This document shows, in pieces, positions 1 through 7,826 of a stretch of 43,404 bases of DNA (the first letter of the stretch is position 1; every line of letters begins with the position of its first letter). Location: assembly GCA_021806295.1 (NCBI GenBank), contig JAJZXS010000011.1, positions 1 through 43,404 of the forward strand, in the 5' to 3' direction. Below the pieces are notes generated by a model that was not told the DNA's origin, ran no database searches, and worked only from the letters and a program-made list of their open reading frames with translations. The translations under genes and the position numbers were made by a program. This DNA is from Thermoplasmata archaeon. GTDB taxonomy: Archaea > Thermoplasmatota > Thermoplasmata > Thermoplasmatales > Thermoplasmataceae.

Positions 1-125
1 GAATTATGATGTATCAATTGGAGAAATAATAGTTGCATACAACTGTATTGTAATGGCAAATAAAATAACCGGAATCTCAGGGAGGAAAATAATGTACATC
101 GTGAGTTGACGTATGTTTGGACACT

Positions 126-307
126 CTAAGAATATGCTATTAATACAGAAACGTTGGATGCCTCAATAATTGTTGAAAATCCTACAAAATATACAAACAA
201 CAGGCTTATTGCCATTGAAAGTAGAATGGAAGACAATGGAGTGCCGAATTTATCTATTTTACCAAATCTTTGCGGTATTTCCCTGTCCCTGCCCATGGCA
301 AAGAGAA
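126..307 (-). pseudogene. APC-family amino-acid permease, 3' fragment
   Basis: This is the downstream half of the permease whose first half lies at 2267-3144. The minus-strand frame reads VLFAMGRDREIPQRFGKID, the loop that follows the GTSR motif in APC-superfamily transporters, and then one hydrophobic segment (LLSMAISLLFVYFVGF). If the IS607 element between the halves is removed, keeping one GG core, the two halves join in frame as GTSR-VLFAMGRD. The frame stops at TAG (126-128) after the residues IAYS, giving about 353 residues in total, shorter than the 430-480 usual for the family. In another frame further downstream (about 13-122) the minus strand still encodes a hydrophobic stretch (EIPVILFAITIQLYATI), so a second lesion may lie near 126. 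The window edge prevents following it. Confidence 0.8.
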
Positions 308-321
308 CCGTTCCTGAAATA

Positions 322-1629
322 TTATGCATTGCTATGCAGATACTTCTTGCAGTCGCTGGAATTCTCAATAACTACATGATCTGGATGGTACAGGTAATTA
401 TTCTTCATGGAATCCCAGGAGGAACTGCCACTCACGGTAAACGGGGTACCGCACAGGTATAATCCCCTTACAGAAATAGACAATGATGATAGTCTATCCC
501 TGTTAAAGGTTACACCACAGTTAATGCATTTTGATTCCTTCCAGATAGGGTGCCTTAATTTACCACCACATACAGGACATTCTGAAGAAGTCCCCTCTGG
601 ATTTACGTATAATGTTCTATTTTTGGATTTATAATCAATAAGCTTCTGGAACAATCTATATGGCCATCTGTTGATATCTGTCCTGAACCTTTTGTTTTTA
701 TGATTCTTATTCTTATTACTTTTTTCATTGATGGCCTTGCTGTCTTTATTATTCTTATATTTTTTATTATTATTCTTCTTTCCCTTCTTTTTTATATCTG
801 TCAGGTCTTCGAACACAAAGGTCTTATCACTGTTATCATTGACAATTTCAGTTGTCAGTTTCTGGAGTTTATCCATTACAGTGTTCTTCTGCCTGTGGCC
901 TGCCTCCATTAATTTCCTGTCCCTTTTGGCAGGATTCTTTATATGCTTCTGTATCTTTGTCCTCTTCCTTGCATAGTCCCTTTGAGTTTTTGCTATGTCA
1001 GATGTATCTACTGAGTCAACCTTCACTATTTCGTTGTTCTTTATAATGGTATAATCAACAGATTTGAAGTTCAGGTCAAATCCTATTATATTATCATCCA
1101 TTACCGGCTTGTTTAATGTTCCTGTCCTGAAAGTAATGCATACCTTACTGTCTGTCAATAATACCTCTGATAATTTATATTTAGAATATTCGCTGAACTT
1201 CTTATTTTTGTCAACAATGCCAATGTATTCATACTCATGGGGCTTTATAGTTATTCTTAATTTATTATTCTCTATTTTTATTAATTCAGAATCTATCCTC
1301 ATTGCCAGCCTTTCTGCTTTGATAACCCTTAATTCCCCATTATTGTTCTTCTTATAGGATCTTAATATTGCTATTGCATTCCTGCATGCAGGATTAATAT
1401 GGTGCTTTGCATAAATGATATTATTATCATAATAATTCTTTAATGACCTTCTTAAAACAATAGGCGATGGCAGTTCATTATTGTTAGATTTTGCCATGGC
1501 ATATGCATTTATTATTGCCCTATTTATTAAATTCCTCATATCGGTTAGATATTGTATGATGTTATTACCTGGACTATAGCTGAATACTATGGTTCGCTTC
1601 TCATCAGTGGATTTCCATGGATGTGTCAT
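322..1629 (-). CDS. tnpB: TnpB, RNA-guided nuclease of the IS607-family element
   Basis: A 435-residue TnpB, the family ancestral to Cas12. In studied TnpBs an omega RNA from the element's end guides cleavage of DNA matching the flank next to a short TAM. The RuvC acidic residues are all present: D185 (GFDLN), E274 (FEDL) and D378 (NRDR). A zinc ribbon is formed by C351/C354 (CPVC) and C368/C371 (CINC). Between about 276 and 316 there is a very Lys/Asn-rich insert. The ATG overlaps the tnpA stop (ATGA), so translation is coupled. The stop codon is only 12 bases inside the element end, so any omega RNA scaffold must be encoded mainly within the last part of this reading frame. The protein looks catalytically competent; activity is not shown. 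Confidence 0.93.
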   Translation of the reverse strand: MTHPWKSTDEKRTIVFSYSPGNNIIQYLTDMRNLINRAIINAYAMAKSNNNELPSPIVLRRSLKNYYDNNIIYAKHHINPACRNAIAILRSYKKNNNGELRVIKAERLAMRIDSELIKIENNKLRITIKPHEYEYIGIVDKNKKFSEYSKYKLSEVLLTDSKVCITFRTGTLNKPVMDDNIIGFDLNFKSVDYTIIKNNEIVKVDSVDTSDIAKTQRDYARKRTKIQKHIKNPAKRDRKLMEAGHRQKNTVMDKLQKLTTEIVNDNSDKTFVFEDLTDIKKKGKKNNNKKYKNNKDSKAINEKSNKNKNHKNKRFRTDINRWPYRLFQKLIDYKSKNRTLYVNPEGTSSECPVCGGKLRHPIWKESKCINCGVTFNRDRLSSLSISVRGLYLCGTPFTVSGSSSWDSMKNNYLYHPDHVVIENSSDCKKYLHSNA

Positions 1630-2210
1630 TCCCTTACAGCCTCTAGGATGTTCTTCATCTTATGCGACCTGAGACCGTAGAGCCTCGCTGAAAAGGAGGT
1701 TATTATGGATATCAAATCTCTGGTGAGTTCTTCATTTGCTGATAGTATTTCTTCCCCGTCTACCTCTATTATTTTTGTATTATGTATCTTGCATATACTT
1801 TCTATTAAATCAAAGCCGAACCTTGCCAGCCTGTCCCTATGGGTAATATATATGTTATTTATCTTATTGTCCTCGATCATATTCAATAATTCAATGAATC
1901 CCTTCCTGTTGAACTTCAATCCTGATTTAATGTCGCTGAATACCTGTGCATCCCTATACAGTGATTTTAATCTATCTATTTGATTATACAAATCATTCTT
2001 CTGGTCACTGGATGATACCCTGGCATATATTGCATCTATCCTGTTGCTCTTTACTCCTAATATTCTGTTGATTTCCTCTTCTGGCACCCTTCTGAAGTTG
2101 TTTGACAATCTTATGCAGTGTATTTTTCCCTCATGGTCCCACCTTCTAAGTGTGGTTGCATCTATCTGCAGTATATCGCATGCCTCCCTGATTGTGTATA
2201 TCCTGCCCAT
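1626..2210 (-). CDS. tnpA: IS607-family serine recombinase (MerR-like HTH + resolvase domain)
   Basis: A 194-residue transposase of the IS607 type. The N-terminal 50 residues form a MerR/excisionase-like helix-turn-helix (TIREACDILQIDATTLRRWD), placed before the catalytic domain, the arrangement typical of IS607 and opposite to classic resolvases. The catalytic domain begins with IYARVSSSDQ; the nucleophile should be S66, with R64 beside it, and the downstream HRDRLARFG motif carries the conserved arginines. The enzyme should cut at a GG core and integrate without target-site duplication, which agrees with the junctions seen here. AT-rich sequence in the element terminus (2211-2250) supplies a TATA-like promoter. 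The gene appears complete. Confidence 0.94.
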   Translation of the reverse strand: MGRIYTIREACDILQIDATTLRRWDHEGKIHCIRLSNNFRRVPEEEINRILGVKSNRIDAIYARVSSSDQKNDLYNQIDRLKSLYRDAQVFSDIKSGLKFNRKGFIELLNMIEDNKINNIYITHRDRLARFGFDLIESICKIHNTKIIEVDGEEILSANEELTRDLISIITSFSARLYGLRSHKMKNILEAVRE

Positions 2211-2266
2211 ATATATTGCATAATAATAAATAACTATATATAATGTTTACATTAACAGTTTAAGCC

Positions 2267-3144
2267 CTGCTGGTTCCCAGTATTCCCGTTAAGACTACAC
2301 CGGCAGTGGCTGTGATCCCCCCTACTGCTATTATTACAATTAAATATGGGTTATGCAGGACCTTTATCGCAGCAGACAATGGTGCCGATGCTGATGCTAA
2401 GTTAGATGCAGGTATCAATCCTATGGCCACAACTGCGACTATTGAATACAGTGCAGAGGAAATGATTATGGAAATAATGATGGCTTTCGGTATATTTTTT
2501 TCAGGGTCTTTTACCTCATCTCCCACAGTTGTAATTCTGGAAAATCCGGTAAAAGCAAAGAATATAAGGGCAGAACCTTCCATTATACCTGTAAAACCTC
2601 TGGGCGCAAAATTTGTAAAATCTGCTGCCTTAAAATAGAATAATCCGGAAATAATAAATATTATTAAAATTACCACATTCACGCCAACAAGAATTGACAG
2701 TGTCTTGGCTGAATTCTTTATTCCCAGCATGTTTAGAACCGCAAAAAGTATGATAACAGGAATTCCGTAAATAATTAAATCAAGATTGAGATGGAATAAT
2801 GAGTTTATGTAGCTGCCCATGCTCAATGATACTGCAGAGATGGCTATCATATTAGAAAAGGTCCACATAGTTCCACCGATAAAGCCTGCAGATGGGGCAA
2901 AAGATTCTTTTGCATACTCGTATACTCCACCTTCCTTGGAAATATGCTGCGCAATTTCTGAAAAACTTAATCCTGTGAATATGGCTATAATGGCAGATAT
3001 GAAAATAGACAGGATTATGGCTGGTCCTGCCTTTCCTGCTGCTATCCCTATTATGACGAATATTCCGGCACCGATTATGGCTCCAAGGTTTATTATAACA
3101 GCGGATCTGAGACCAAGAATTCTTTTCAATTCATATGACGCCAT
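2267..3144 (-). pseudogene. APC-family amino-acid permease, 5' fragment
   Basis: The first 293 codons of an amino-acid/polyamine permease. The N-terminus (MASYELKRILGLRSAVIINLGAIIGAGIFVI, shown here only as a landmark in parts: GLRSAVIINLGAIIGAGIF) carries the glycine-rich TM1 GAIIGAGIF motif of the APC family, followed by seven or eight further membrane segments. It breaks off at GILGTSR, where the IS607 element begins; the frame then reads two bases into the element and stops at 2260-2262. The rest of the gene is at 126-307. The gene diverges from the Cys/Met enzyme at 3245, so sulfur amino acids are possible substrates, but nothing in the protein shows that. A truncated product of nine or so membrane segments could still be made, but is unlikely to be functional. 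Confidence 0.88.
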
Positions 3145-3227
3145 TAACTGTGAATAATAGCATAATAAATCAAACTACCGGATATTATGGAAACAATTTA
3201 GGTGTCTGTGAATAAATTATTATATCT

Positions 3228-3244
3228 GGTAATAATATATTACC
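3228..3244. promoter_or_regulatory. 17-bp perfect palindrome touching a start codon
   Basis: GGTAATA-ATA-TATTACC is a perfect inverted repeat with 7-bp arms. It ends on the base before the ATG of the Cys/Met enzyme, and a TATA-like stretch (TTATTATATC, about 3217-3226) lies just upstream. A repressor bound here would cover the transcription start of a leaderless mRNA. The divergent permease promoter is in the same 100-bp gap. It is a candidate operator only. Confidence 0.4.
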
Positions 3245-4420
3245 ATGAGTATTAAAGGTTTTAATTCCAGAGCGGTACATGGTGGAGAATTATATATCCC
3301 GGAAATAGGAAATGTAACAACGCCAATTTTTGAGGATTCCACATATAAGTACCCAAATAATTCAAAGGATATAATTGCGGATAATACAAGCAAGTCAACA
3401 TTTCTTTATTCGAGATGGGGAAATCCCACAGTACAGTCCTTTGAGGGTAAATACAGATCACTGGAAAAGACTGAGTATGCAGTTGCTTTCTCCACCGGGA
3501 TGGGTGCAATTACTGCAACAGTTCTATCAATAATGAAGAGTGGGGATAGAATGCTGGCAATAAACGTACTTTATGGGCAAACATATTATTTCTTTGCCAG
3601 AAAACTCAAATCATATGGCATAAATGTGGATATGGTTTCAGTGGAAGACATGAATAACCTGAATATTGAAAAGAAAGATTATAAAATGATATATATTGAA
3701 TCTATCCCGAATCCACTCATGGATGTTCTGGATATAAAGAAAATAGGTGCGTACTGCAGAAAAAACAATATAATACTTATTGTTGATGCAACCTTTGCTT
3801 CTCCATTTAACCAAACACCTGTAGATTTCGGTGCGGATATTATAATACACAGTGGAACAAAATATATTGGTGGACATTCTGATGTCCTTGTCGGTGTGGT
3901 TGGATGCAATGACAATAAATATTACAGCGGGATAGTTGATATGAGAAAAACTTTAGGAGCATCTCCTGATGCGTTCCAGGCTTATCTGGCATATCGTGGG
4001 CTTAAAACTCTCGGGCTTAGAATGGAGAGGCACAACTCTAACGGATTGAAAATTGCCCAATTTTTGGAAAGTTCTGATAAGATAGTAGAGGTATATTATC
4101 CTGGATTGAAATCCGGAAAGTACTATGAAATTGCTAAAGACAACCTCAGAGGATTCGGTGGGATGATTTCATTCAAGCTGAAAGGCGGCATTGAAGAATC
4201 TCATAAATTTATCCAAAATCTTGAAATACCCATGCCGGCGGTGAGTCTCGGAGGTGTAGAAAGCCTTATTACGATTCCTGCTGAAACAACACATAGTGAA
4301 ATGACCGGGGAAGAAAGAAAGAAATCAGGGATCACGGACAATCTAATAAGGCTCTCTGTGGGAATTGAGGATTATGAAGATCTGGAAAATGACCTTTACC
4401 AGGCATTGAATAAAATTTAA
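3245..4420 (+). CDS. Cys/Met-metabolism PLP-dependent enzyme (cystathionine gamma-synthase/lyase family)
   Basis: A 391-residue fold-type I PLP enzyme of the Cys/Met metabolism family, full length for it. Visible motifs: SRWGNPT (57-62), the SSGMG-like phosphate-binding turn STGMGAI (83-89), Y110-G-Q-T-Y (ring-stacking tyrosine), D181 (DATFASP, binds the pyridine nitrogen) and the Schiff-base lysine K206 in SGTKYIGGHSD. The C-terminal region has the typical SLGGVESL and RLSVGIED motifs. Family members catalyse cystathionine gamma-synthase, gamma-lyase, methionine gamma-lyase or O-acylhomoserine sulfhydrylase reactions; sequence alone does not separate these here. It stands alone, diverging from the interrupted permease. 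The ATG follows a TATA-like box by about 22 bases, suggesting a leaderless transcript. Confidence 0.93.
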   Translation: MSIKGFNSRAVHGGELYIPEIGNVTTPIFEDSTYKYPNNSKDIIADNTSKSTFLYSRWGNPTVQSFEGKYRSLEKTEYAVAFSTGMGAITATVLSIMKSGDRMLAINVLYGQTYYFFARKLKSYGINVDMVSVEDMNNLNIEKKDYKMIYIESIPNPLMDVLDIKKIGAYCRKNNIILIVDATFASPFNQTPVDFGADIIIHSGTKYIGGHSDVLVGVVGCNDNKYYSGIVDMRKTLGASPDAFQAYLAYRGLKTLGLRMERHNSNGLKIAQFLESSDKIVEVYYPGLKSGKYYEIAKDNLRGFGGMISFKLKGGIEESHKFIQNLEIPMPAVSLGGVESLITIPAETTHSEMTGEERKKSGITDNLIRLSVGIEDYEDLENDLYQALNKI

Positions 4421-4431
4421 TACTAACTTTA

Positions 4432-4504
4432 TGGGTCTGTCCGGATTTGGACCGGAGTTTCCAACTCCCGAAGCTGGAAGGATACCAGGCTACCCCACAA
4501 ACCC
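4432..4504 (-). tRNA. tRNA-Pro (anticodon CGG)
   Basis: The minus strand folds into a full cloverleaf. The acceptor stem is GGGTTTG/CAGACCC with discriminator A73. The D arm contains GGGTAGCCTGGTATCC. The anticodon stem is CCAGC/GTTGG around the loop TTCGGGA, giving anticodon CGG (codon CCG). The T arm is TCCGG-TCCAAAT-CCGGA. The overall pattern, including the TGGGGTAG start and the CGGGA loop, is that of archaeal tRNA-Pro. No intron is present and CCA is not encoded. It converges with the upstream PLP-enzyme gene, leaving 11 bases between them. Confidence 0.95.
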
Positions 4505-4526
4505 TAGGGTCTTAATTGATTTACCG

Positions 4527-4535
4527 TATAAAAAG
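4527..4535 (-). promoter_or_regulatory. TATA box (box A) of tRNA-Pro
   Basis: On the minus strand CTTTTTATA lies 23-31 bases upstream of the first tRNA base, the normal archaeal box A distance if transcription starts a few bases before or at the mature 5' end. Confidence 0.55.
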
Positions 4536-5141
4536 TTATTTTTTAATTTCTTCCCTGATAAATTTTGCCACAGAAACGGCGTCAGCATCTCCCAGATTAT
4601 CAAGATTTATTGCTATATTTTCCATGTCCTCAGGGCGATTCTGACTGAGCTTGAATTTTGCAGTAATTTTCGAAACACGTATTTTAAAACCCACGATCTG
4701 CAGCACCATTCTGCTATAATATTCCCTCTTATCATTTCTTTCCTCTGCCCATTTCTCATCATAAAACTGTGACATTTCCAGCAAAAATTTTCTCGTTTCC
4801 GGTTCATCCATTAACTCCAGTTTTCCATCCATCCTGACTGTCATATAATCCCATGTGGGCACTGAATCCTTGTCTTGATAGTATAATGGAGAAATATAAT
4901 GATGAGGTCCTGTGAATAATGCAGTGACAGCCTGATCACGGGACCTGTACCACTGCATATTAGCCCTTGCCATATGACCTTTCAATACAAATTTTTCATC
5001 TTCTTTACCCAGCATCAGGGGTATTTGAGTATTATATATCTCATTATTATATATGCTCAGAAGAATGCCGAAATTATTATCTTCAACGAAATTCACAATC
5101 TTTTTAAGATCTTCAATTTTAAATTCATGGGGGATGTACAT
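4536..5141 (-). CDS. PaiB-like FMN-binding split-barrel protein
   Basis: A 201-residue protein of the PaiB/FMN-binding split-barrel family. Family members begin with a MYIPxxF motif; here MYIPHEF, which sets the start at 5141 rather than at the more distant ATG at 5204. Also typical are the early segment VNFVEDNNFGILLS, then IPLMLG, LKGHMARANMQW and ALFTGPHHYISPLYY, and PTWDYMTVRMDG. PaiB proteins are flavin-binding or negative regulators of sporulation/protease genes in Bacillus; the archaeal role is unknown. A TATA-like ATTTTTATAG lies 20-29 bases upstream of this ATG, as for a leaderless message, which supports the start. It diverges from pgk and its end is 31 bases from the tRNA-Pro gene. 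Confidence 0.85.
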   Translation of the reverse strand: MYIPHEFKIEDLKKIVNFVEDNNFGILLSIYNNEIYNTQIPLMLGKEDEKFVLKGHMARANMQWYRSRDQAVTALFTGPHHYISPLYYQDKDSVPTWDYMTVRMDGKLELMDEPETRKFLLEMSQFYDEKWAEERNDKREYYSRMVLQIVGFKIRVSKITAKFKLSQNRPEDMENIAINLDNLGDADAVSVAKFIREEIKK

Positions 5142-5160
5142 ACAATAAAATATTATTTCT

Positions 5161-5170
5161 CTATAAAAAT
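5161..5170 (-). promoter_or_regulatory. TATA box of the PaiB-like gene
   Basis: ATTTTTATAG on the minus strand, centred about 25 bases upstream of the ATG at 5141. The spacing places transcription start at or next to the start codon, and so decides between the two possible starts. Confidence 0.5.
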
Positions 5171-5226
5171 ATTTGCAGCAATAATTCAGGTTAACAGTAT
5201 ACATATCCAGAATTCTTGAAAAATAA

Positions 5227-5235
5227 TATTATATA
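5227..5235 (+). promoter_or_regulatory. TATA box of pgk
   Basis: TATTATATA is centred about 23 bases upstream of the ATG at 5254 and only 5 bases before the ATG at 5236. If it is the real box, transcripts start near 5254 and the earlier ATG is untranscribed. Confidence 0.5.
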
Positions 5236-5253
5236 ATGTATTCATTACTGTTT

Positions 5254-6492
5254 ATGGATACTTTTCCTTTTTATACCATGAACGATTTTGACTTTACCGG
5301 CAAAAGAGTTTACCTGAGGATAGATATAAATTCCCCTATCAACCCCATTAATGGAGAAATACTTGATGATACCAGATTCAGGCACCATATACAGACAATA
5401 AATGAACTGAAAAATTCAAAGCTCGTCATTGTAGCACACCAGGGAAGACCAGGAGACAGCGATTTTGTCAGTTTGCGTAACCATGCAAGGCATCTTGAAA
5501 AGCTCATAGGCAGGGATGTAACTTTTGTGGATTCCCTTATCGGATCTGCAGCTGAGGATGGAATCAGGCGTATGAAGACAGGGGAAATCGTGATGCTGGA
5601 GAATTCAAGGTTTTACAGCGAGGAGGTGGTTGTGAAGGACGAGGAAAATTCTCTGGAAAATACTCATATTATAAAGACTCTTTCACAGTTTTTTGATTAT
5701 TATGTCATAGATGCATTTGCGGCAATACACAGGGCACAGGCAACACTCACCGGCTTCCGAAACGCCGGGCCAAATATTGCCGGACGGCTCATGGAGAACG
5801 AGGTAAAAAATATAGAAATGTTCAAAACATCAAATAGACACCCGAAACTGGCAATACTGGGTGGTTCAAAAATAACCGATGCAATACAGGTAGCAAGGCC
5901 ATTCCTGGAAAATAATATTGTGGATGATATAATACTCGGTGGTGTTGTTGCAAATATATTTCTGTGGGCTTCCGGAGTGGATATAGGCCTTAGAAATAAG
6001 GAATTCATAATGAAGCACAGCAAGAATTATGAAAGGCTGATAGAGGATTGTAAATATCTTCTATCAAAATATAGAAAAAGCATACATATGCCTGTTGACT
6101 TCGTCCTGAACCCATCAGGAGACAGGATAAATTCCGGTGAACATGTCCCAGAAGGGGAATTAATTGCGGACATAGGTATGGAATCTGTGGCAAATTTCAG
6201 CAAAATTATTGGAAACGCAAAAAATATCTTCCTGAATGGCCCGATGGGAATGTACGAAATAAATGAGTATTCACTTGGCACAAGGGAATTATTCAATGAC
6301 GTTGCGCAGTCAAATGCCTCCAAAATAGTTGGAGGTGGCCATACCATTAATGCAATAAATGAATTTTCACTGACAAGGTCAATGGGATATATATCAACAG
6401 GTGGAGGGGCCCTGATAAATTATTTATCCGGTGAGTCCATACCAGTTATAGAATCACTTATCAAAAACAGGGAGATATTTGGAGGTAATTAA
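5254..6492 (+). CDS. pgk: Phosphoglycerate kinase
   Basis: Catalyses the reversible transfer of phosphate between 1,3-bisphosphoglycerate and ATP in the cytoplasm (glycolysis/gluconeogenesis). About 412 residues, as in archaeal enzymes. Visible motifs: VYLRIDINSPI (substrate-binding Asp/Asn), VIVAHQGRPGD, MLENSRFY, YVIDAFAAIHRAQATLTG, LAILGGSKITD, FLNGPMGMYE and the final VGGGHTINAI and YISTGGGALINYLSG nucleotide-binding loops. The start was put at 5254 because the TATA-like box at 5227-5235 leaves no room for the ATG at 5236; a third ATG at 5278 also fits the family. The stop is directly followed by the pfdA ATG, so pgk, pfdA and ftsY form one operon. Confidence 0.95.
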   Translation: MDTFPFYTMNDFDFTGKRVYLRIDINSPINPINGEILDDTRFRHHIQTINELKNSKLVIVAHQGRPGDSDFVSLRNHARHLEKLIGRDVTFVDSLIGSAAEDGIRRMKTGEIVMLENSRFYSEEVVVKDEENSLENTHIIKTLSQFFDYYVIDAFAAIHRAQATLTGFRNAGPNIAGRLMENEVKNIEMFKTSNRHPKLAILGGSKITDAIQVARPFLENNIVDDIILGGVVANIFLWASGVDIGLRNKEFIMKHSKNYERLIEDCKYLLSKYRKSIHMPVDFVLNPSGDRINSGEHVPEGELIADIGMESVANFSKIIGNAKNIFLNGPMGMYEINEYSLGTRELFNDVAQSNASKIVGGGHTINAINEFSLTRSMGYISTGGGALINYLSGESIPVIESLIKNREIFGGN

Positions 6493-6894
6493 ATGGCAGG
6501 AGAAAATGAATTAATGGAACAGATAGAATATTTAAAGAATTTAATAGAGAACATAGATTCAAGATTGAATCTTTTAATGAAAACACTTGAGGAATCTGCT
6601 GATACACTGGCACTTCTAAAGGATAATGATTATAAGAATTCGAATGATGTAAAAATATCAATAGGTTCAGGACTTTTTTCAAAGGCAACCCTGGATACTG
6701 AGAAGATCGTGGTTCCAATAGGGTCCAGCATATACATAGAGGAAGAAAGGGAAAAAACTATACAGAGAATGGAAGAAAATATCAAAAGCCTTCAGGACAC
6801 ATACAATAACCTGATCAAACAGAAACAGACAGCCCAGAATAATTACGATGCCTTGATGTATTCAATACAGAGATCACAGGAAGGAAGAAGCTGA
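6493..6894 (+). CDS. pfdA: Prefoldin alpha subunit
   Basis: A 133-residue archaeal prefoldin alpha subunit, which with the beta subunit forms a hexamer that hands unfolded proteins to the thermosome. The first 45 residues and the last 50 are heptad-rich helices (coiled-coil arms), and the middle (VKISIGSGLFSKATL and KIVVPIGSSIYIEE) is the beta-hairpin region in which family members have the conserved VPIGSGVYVE-like strand. The ATG directly abuts the pgk stop, and the stop TGA overlaps the ftsY ATG by one base, so expression is coupled. pfdA next to ftsY is a common archaeal arrangement. Confidence 0.92.
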   Translation: MAGENELMEQIEYLKNLIENIDSRLNLLMKTLEESADTLALLKDNDYKNSNDVKISIGSGLFSKATLDTEKIVVPIGSSIYIEEEREKTIQRMEENIKSLQDTYNNLIKQKQTAQNNYDALMYSIQRSQEGRS

Positions 6895-7826
6895 TGTTTG
6901 ATAAGCTCAAGAAAAAATTTTCAGAGGTTTTCTCTGGCCATGGTGACATGGAGGTTAATCAGAACCACCAGTCTACCGGAGGCAAAGCGCTGGCACAGGA
7001 CAGGATAATACGCAGGGTAGACCTTGAAGACACGATTCAGGAGACATTACTGGAGTCCGATGTGAGCTTTGATGCTACAGAGGAGATTATAGGGCAGTTA
7101 AAGTCAAATCTGGGCAAAATAAAGAGGAGGATTGATTATTCAACAGTTCAAAATGAACTCAAAAATGTTATCAGGGATCTGGTTAACAAGAATAATAATC
7201 AGGCCACAGATCTCTTAAATATTGATAAAAAACCTTACGTTATTTTATTCCTGGGCATAAACGGGACAGGCAAAACAACAACAATTGGAAAACTGGCATA
7301 TTACCTGAAAGATCATAATAAGAGCGTTGTGCTTTCGGCCTCAGATACATTCAGGGCAGGAGCCATAGACCAGCTTGGGATACTTGCCAGAAATGTCGGC
7401 GTTGAGATAATAAAACATGAGTTCAAAAGCGATCCAGCCTCGGTTGCCTTTGACGCAATCGACCATGCAAGGGCAAGGAAAATGGATTTTGTGCTTATAG
7501 ATTCAGCCGGAAGAATGCAGACGAATAAAAACCTCCTAGATGAAATGAAAAAAATAAAGCGTGTGGCAAAGCCCGATATGACACTCCTTGTTCTTGATGC
7601 CATGATTGGGCAGGACGTAATAGAACAGGCAACAACGTTTTCAAGAGAAATAAATTATGATGGAATAATTGTAACAAAGCTGGATACAGATGCAAGGGGA
7701 GGATCAATTATAAGCATTTCTGCAGGAATAAAAAAACCCATACTTTTTGTTGGAATTGGACAGAATATGGGAGATTTAATACCATTTGATGTGGAATGGT
7801 ATCTCAATAAAATATTTTCATCTTAA
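6894..7826 (+). CDS. ftsY: Signal recognition particle receptor FtsY (SRP GTPase)
   Basis: A 310-residue SRP receptor that docks SRP-ribosome complexes at the membrane. The N-terminal 95 residues form the NG-domain helical bundle, preceded by only a short charged A region, as in archaea. GTPase motifs: G1 GINGTGKTTTIGKLA, the insertion-box/DTFRAGA motif (SASDTFRAGAIDQL), G3 DSAGRMQTN, G4 TKLDTDARGG and the closing GIGQNMGDL. It is the last gene of pgk-pfdA-ftsY. Its 3' end overlaps by 9 bases the convergent gene at 7818-8492, an unusually tight convergent pair. Confidence 0.96.
   Translation: MFDKLKKKFSEVFSGHGDMEVNQNHQSTGGKALAQDRIIRRVDLEDTIQETLLESDVSFDATEEIIGQLKSNLGKIKRRIDYSTVQNELKNVIRDLVNKNNNQATDLLNIDKKPYVILFLGINGTGKTTTIGKLAYYLKDHNKSVVLSASDTFRAGAIDQLGILARNVGVEIIKHEFKSDPASVAFDAIDHARARKMDFVLIDSAGRMQTNKNLLDEMKKIKRVAKPDMTLLVLDAMIGQDVIEQATTFSREINYDGIIVTKLDTDARGGSIISISAGIKKPILFVGIGQNMGDLIPFDVEWYLNKIFSS

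Larger units (their letters stand above)
310..2264 (-). mobile_element. Complete IS607-family insertion sequence
   Basis: About 1.96 kb carrying a serine recombinase (tnpA) and tnpB that overlap as ATGA. The ends can be placed exactly because the element splits a permease gene. On the minus strand the upstream junction reads AGCAG-GG-CTTAAAC and the downstream junction GGAAC-GG-TTCTC. Joining the flanks gives AGCAG-GG-TTCTC, which restores the permease codons GTSRVLF. A GG core copied at both sides (308-309 and 2265-2266) with no longer target duplication is what IS607 serine recombinases are known to leave. The terminal region beyond tnpA holds an inverted repeat (TAATGT/ACATTA, 2241-2254) that could bind the recombinase. 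Both genes appear intact, so the element may be mobile. Confidence 0.9.

Noticed and set aside
2306-3157. Plus-strand open frames within the permease
   Set aside because: They are antisense to the APC permease; low-complexity translation shows no domain.
4431-4772. A 113-codon plus-strand open frame
   Set aside because: It begins in the reverse complement of tRNA-Pro and runs antisense through the PaiB-like gene; it has no protein-like features.
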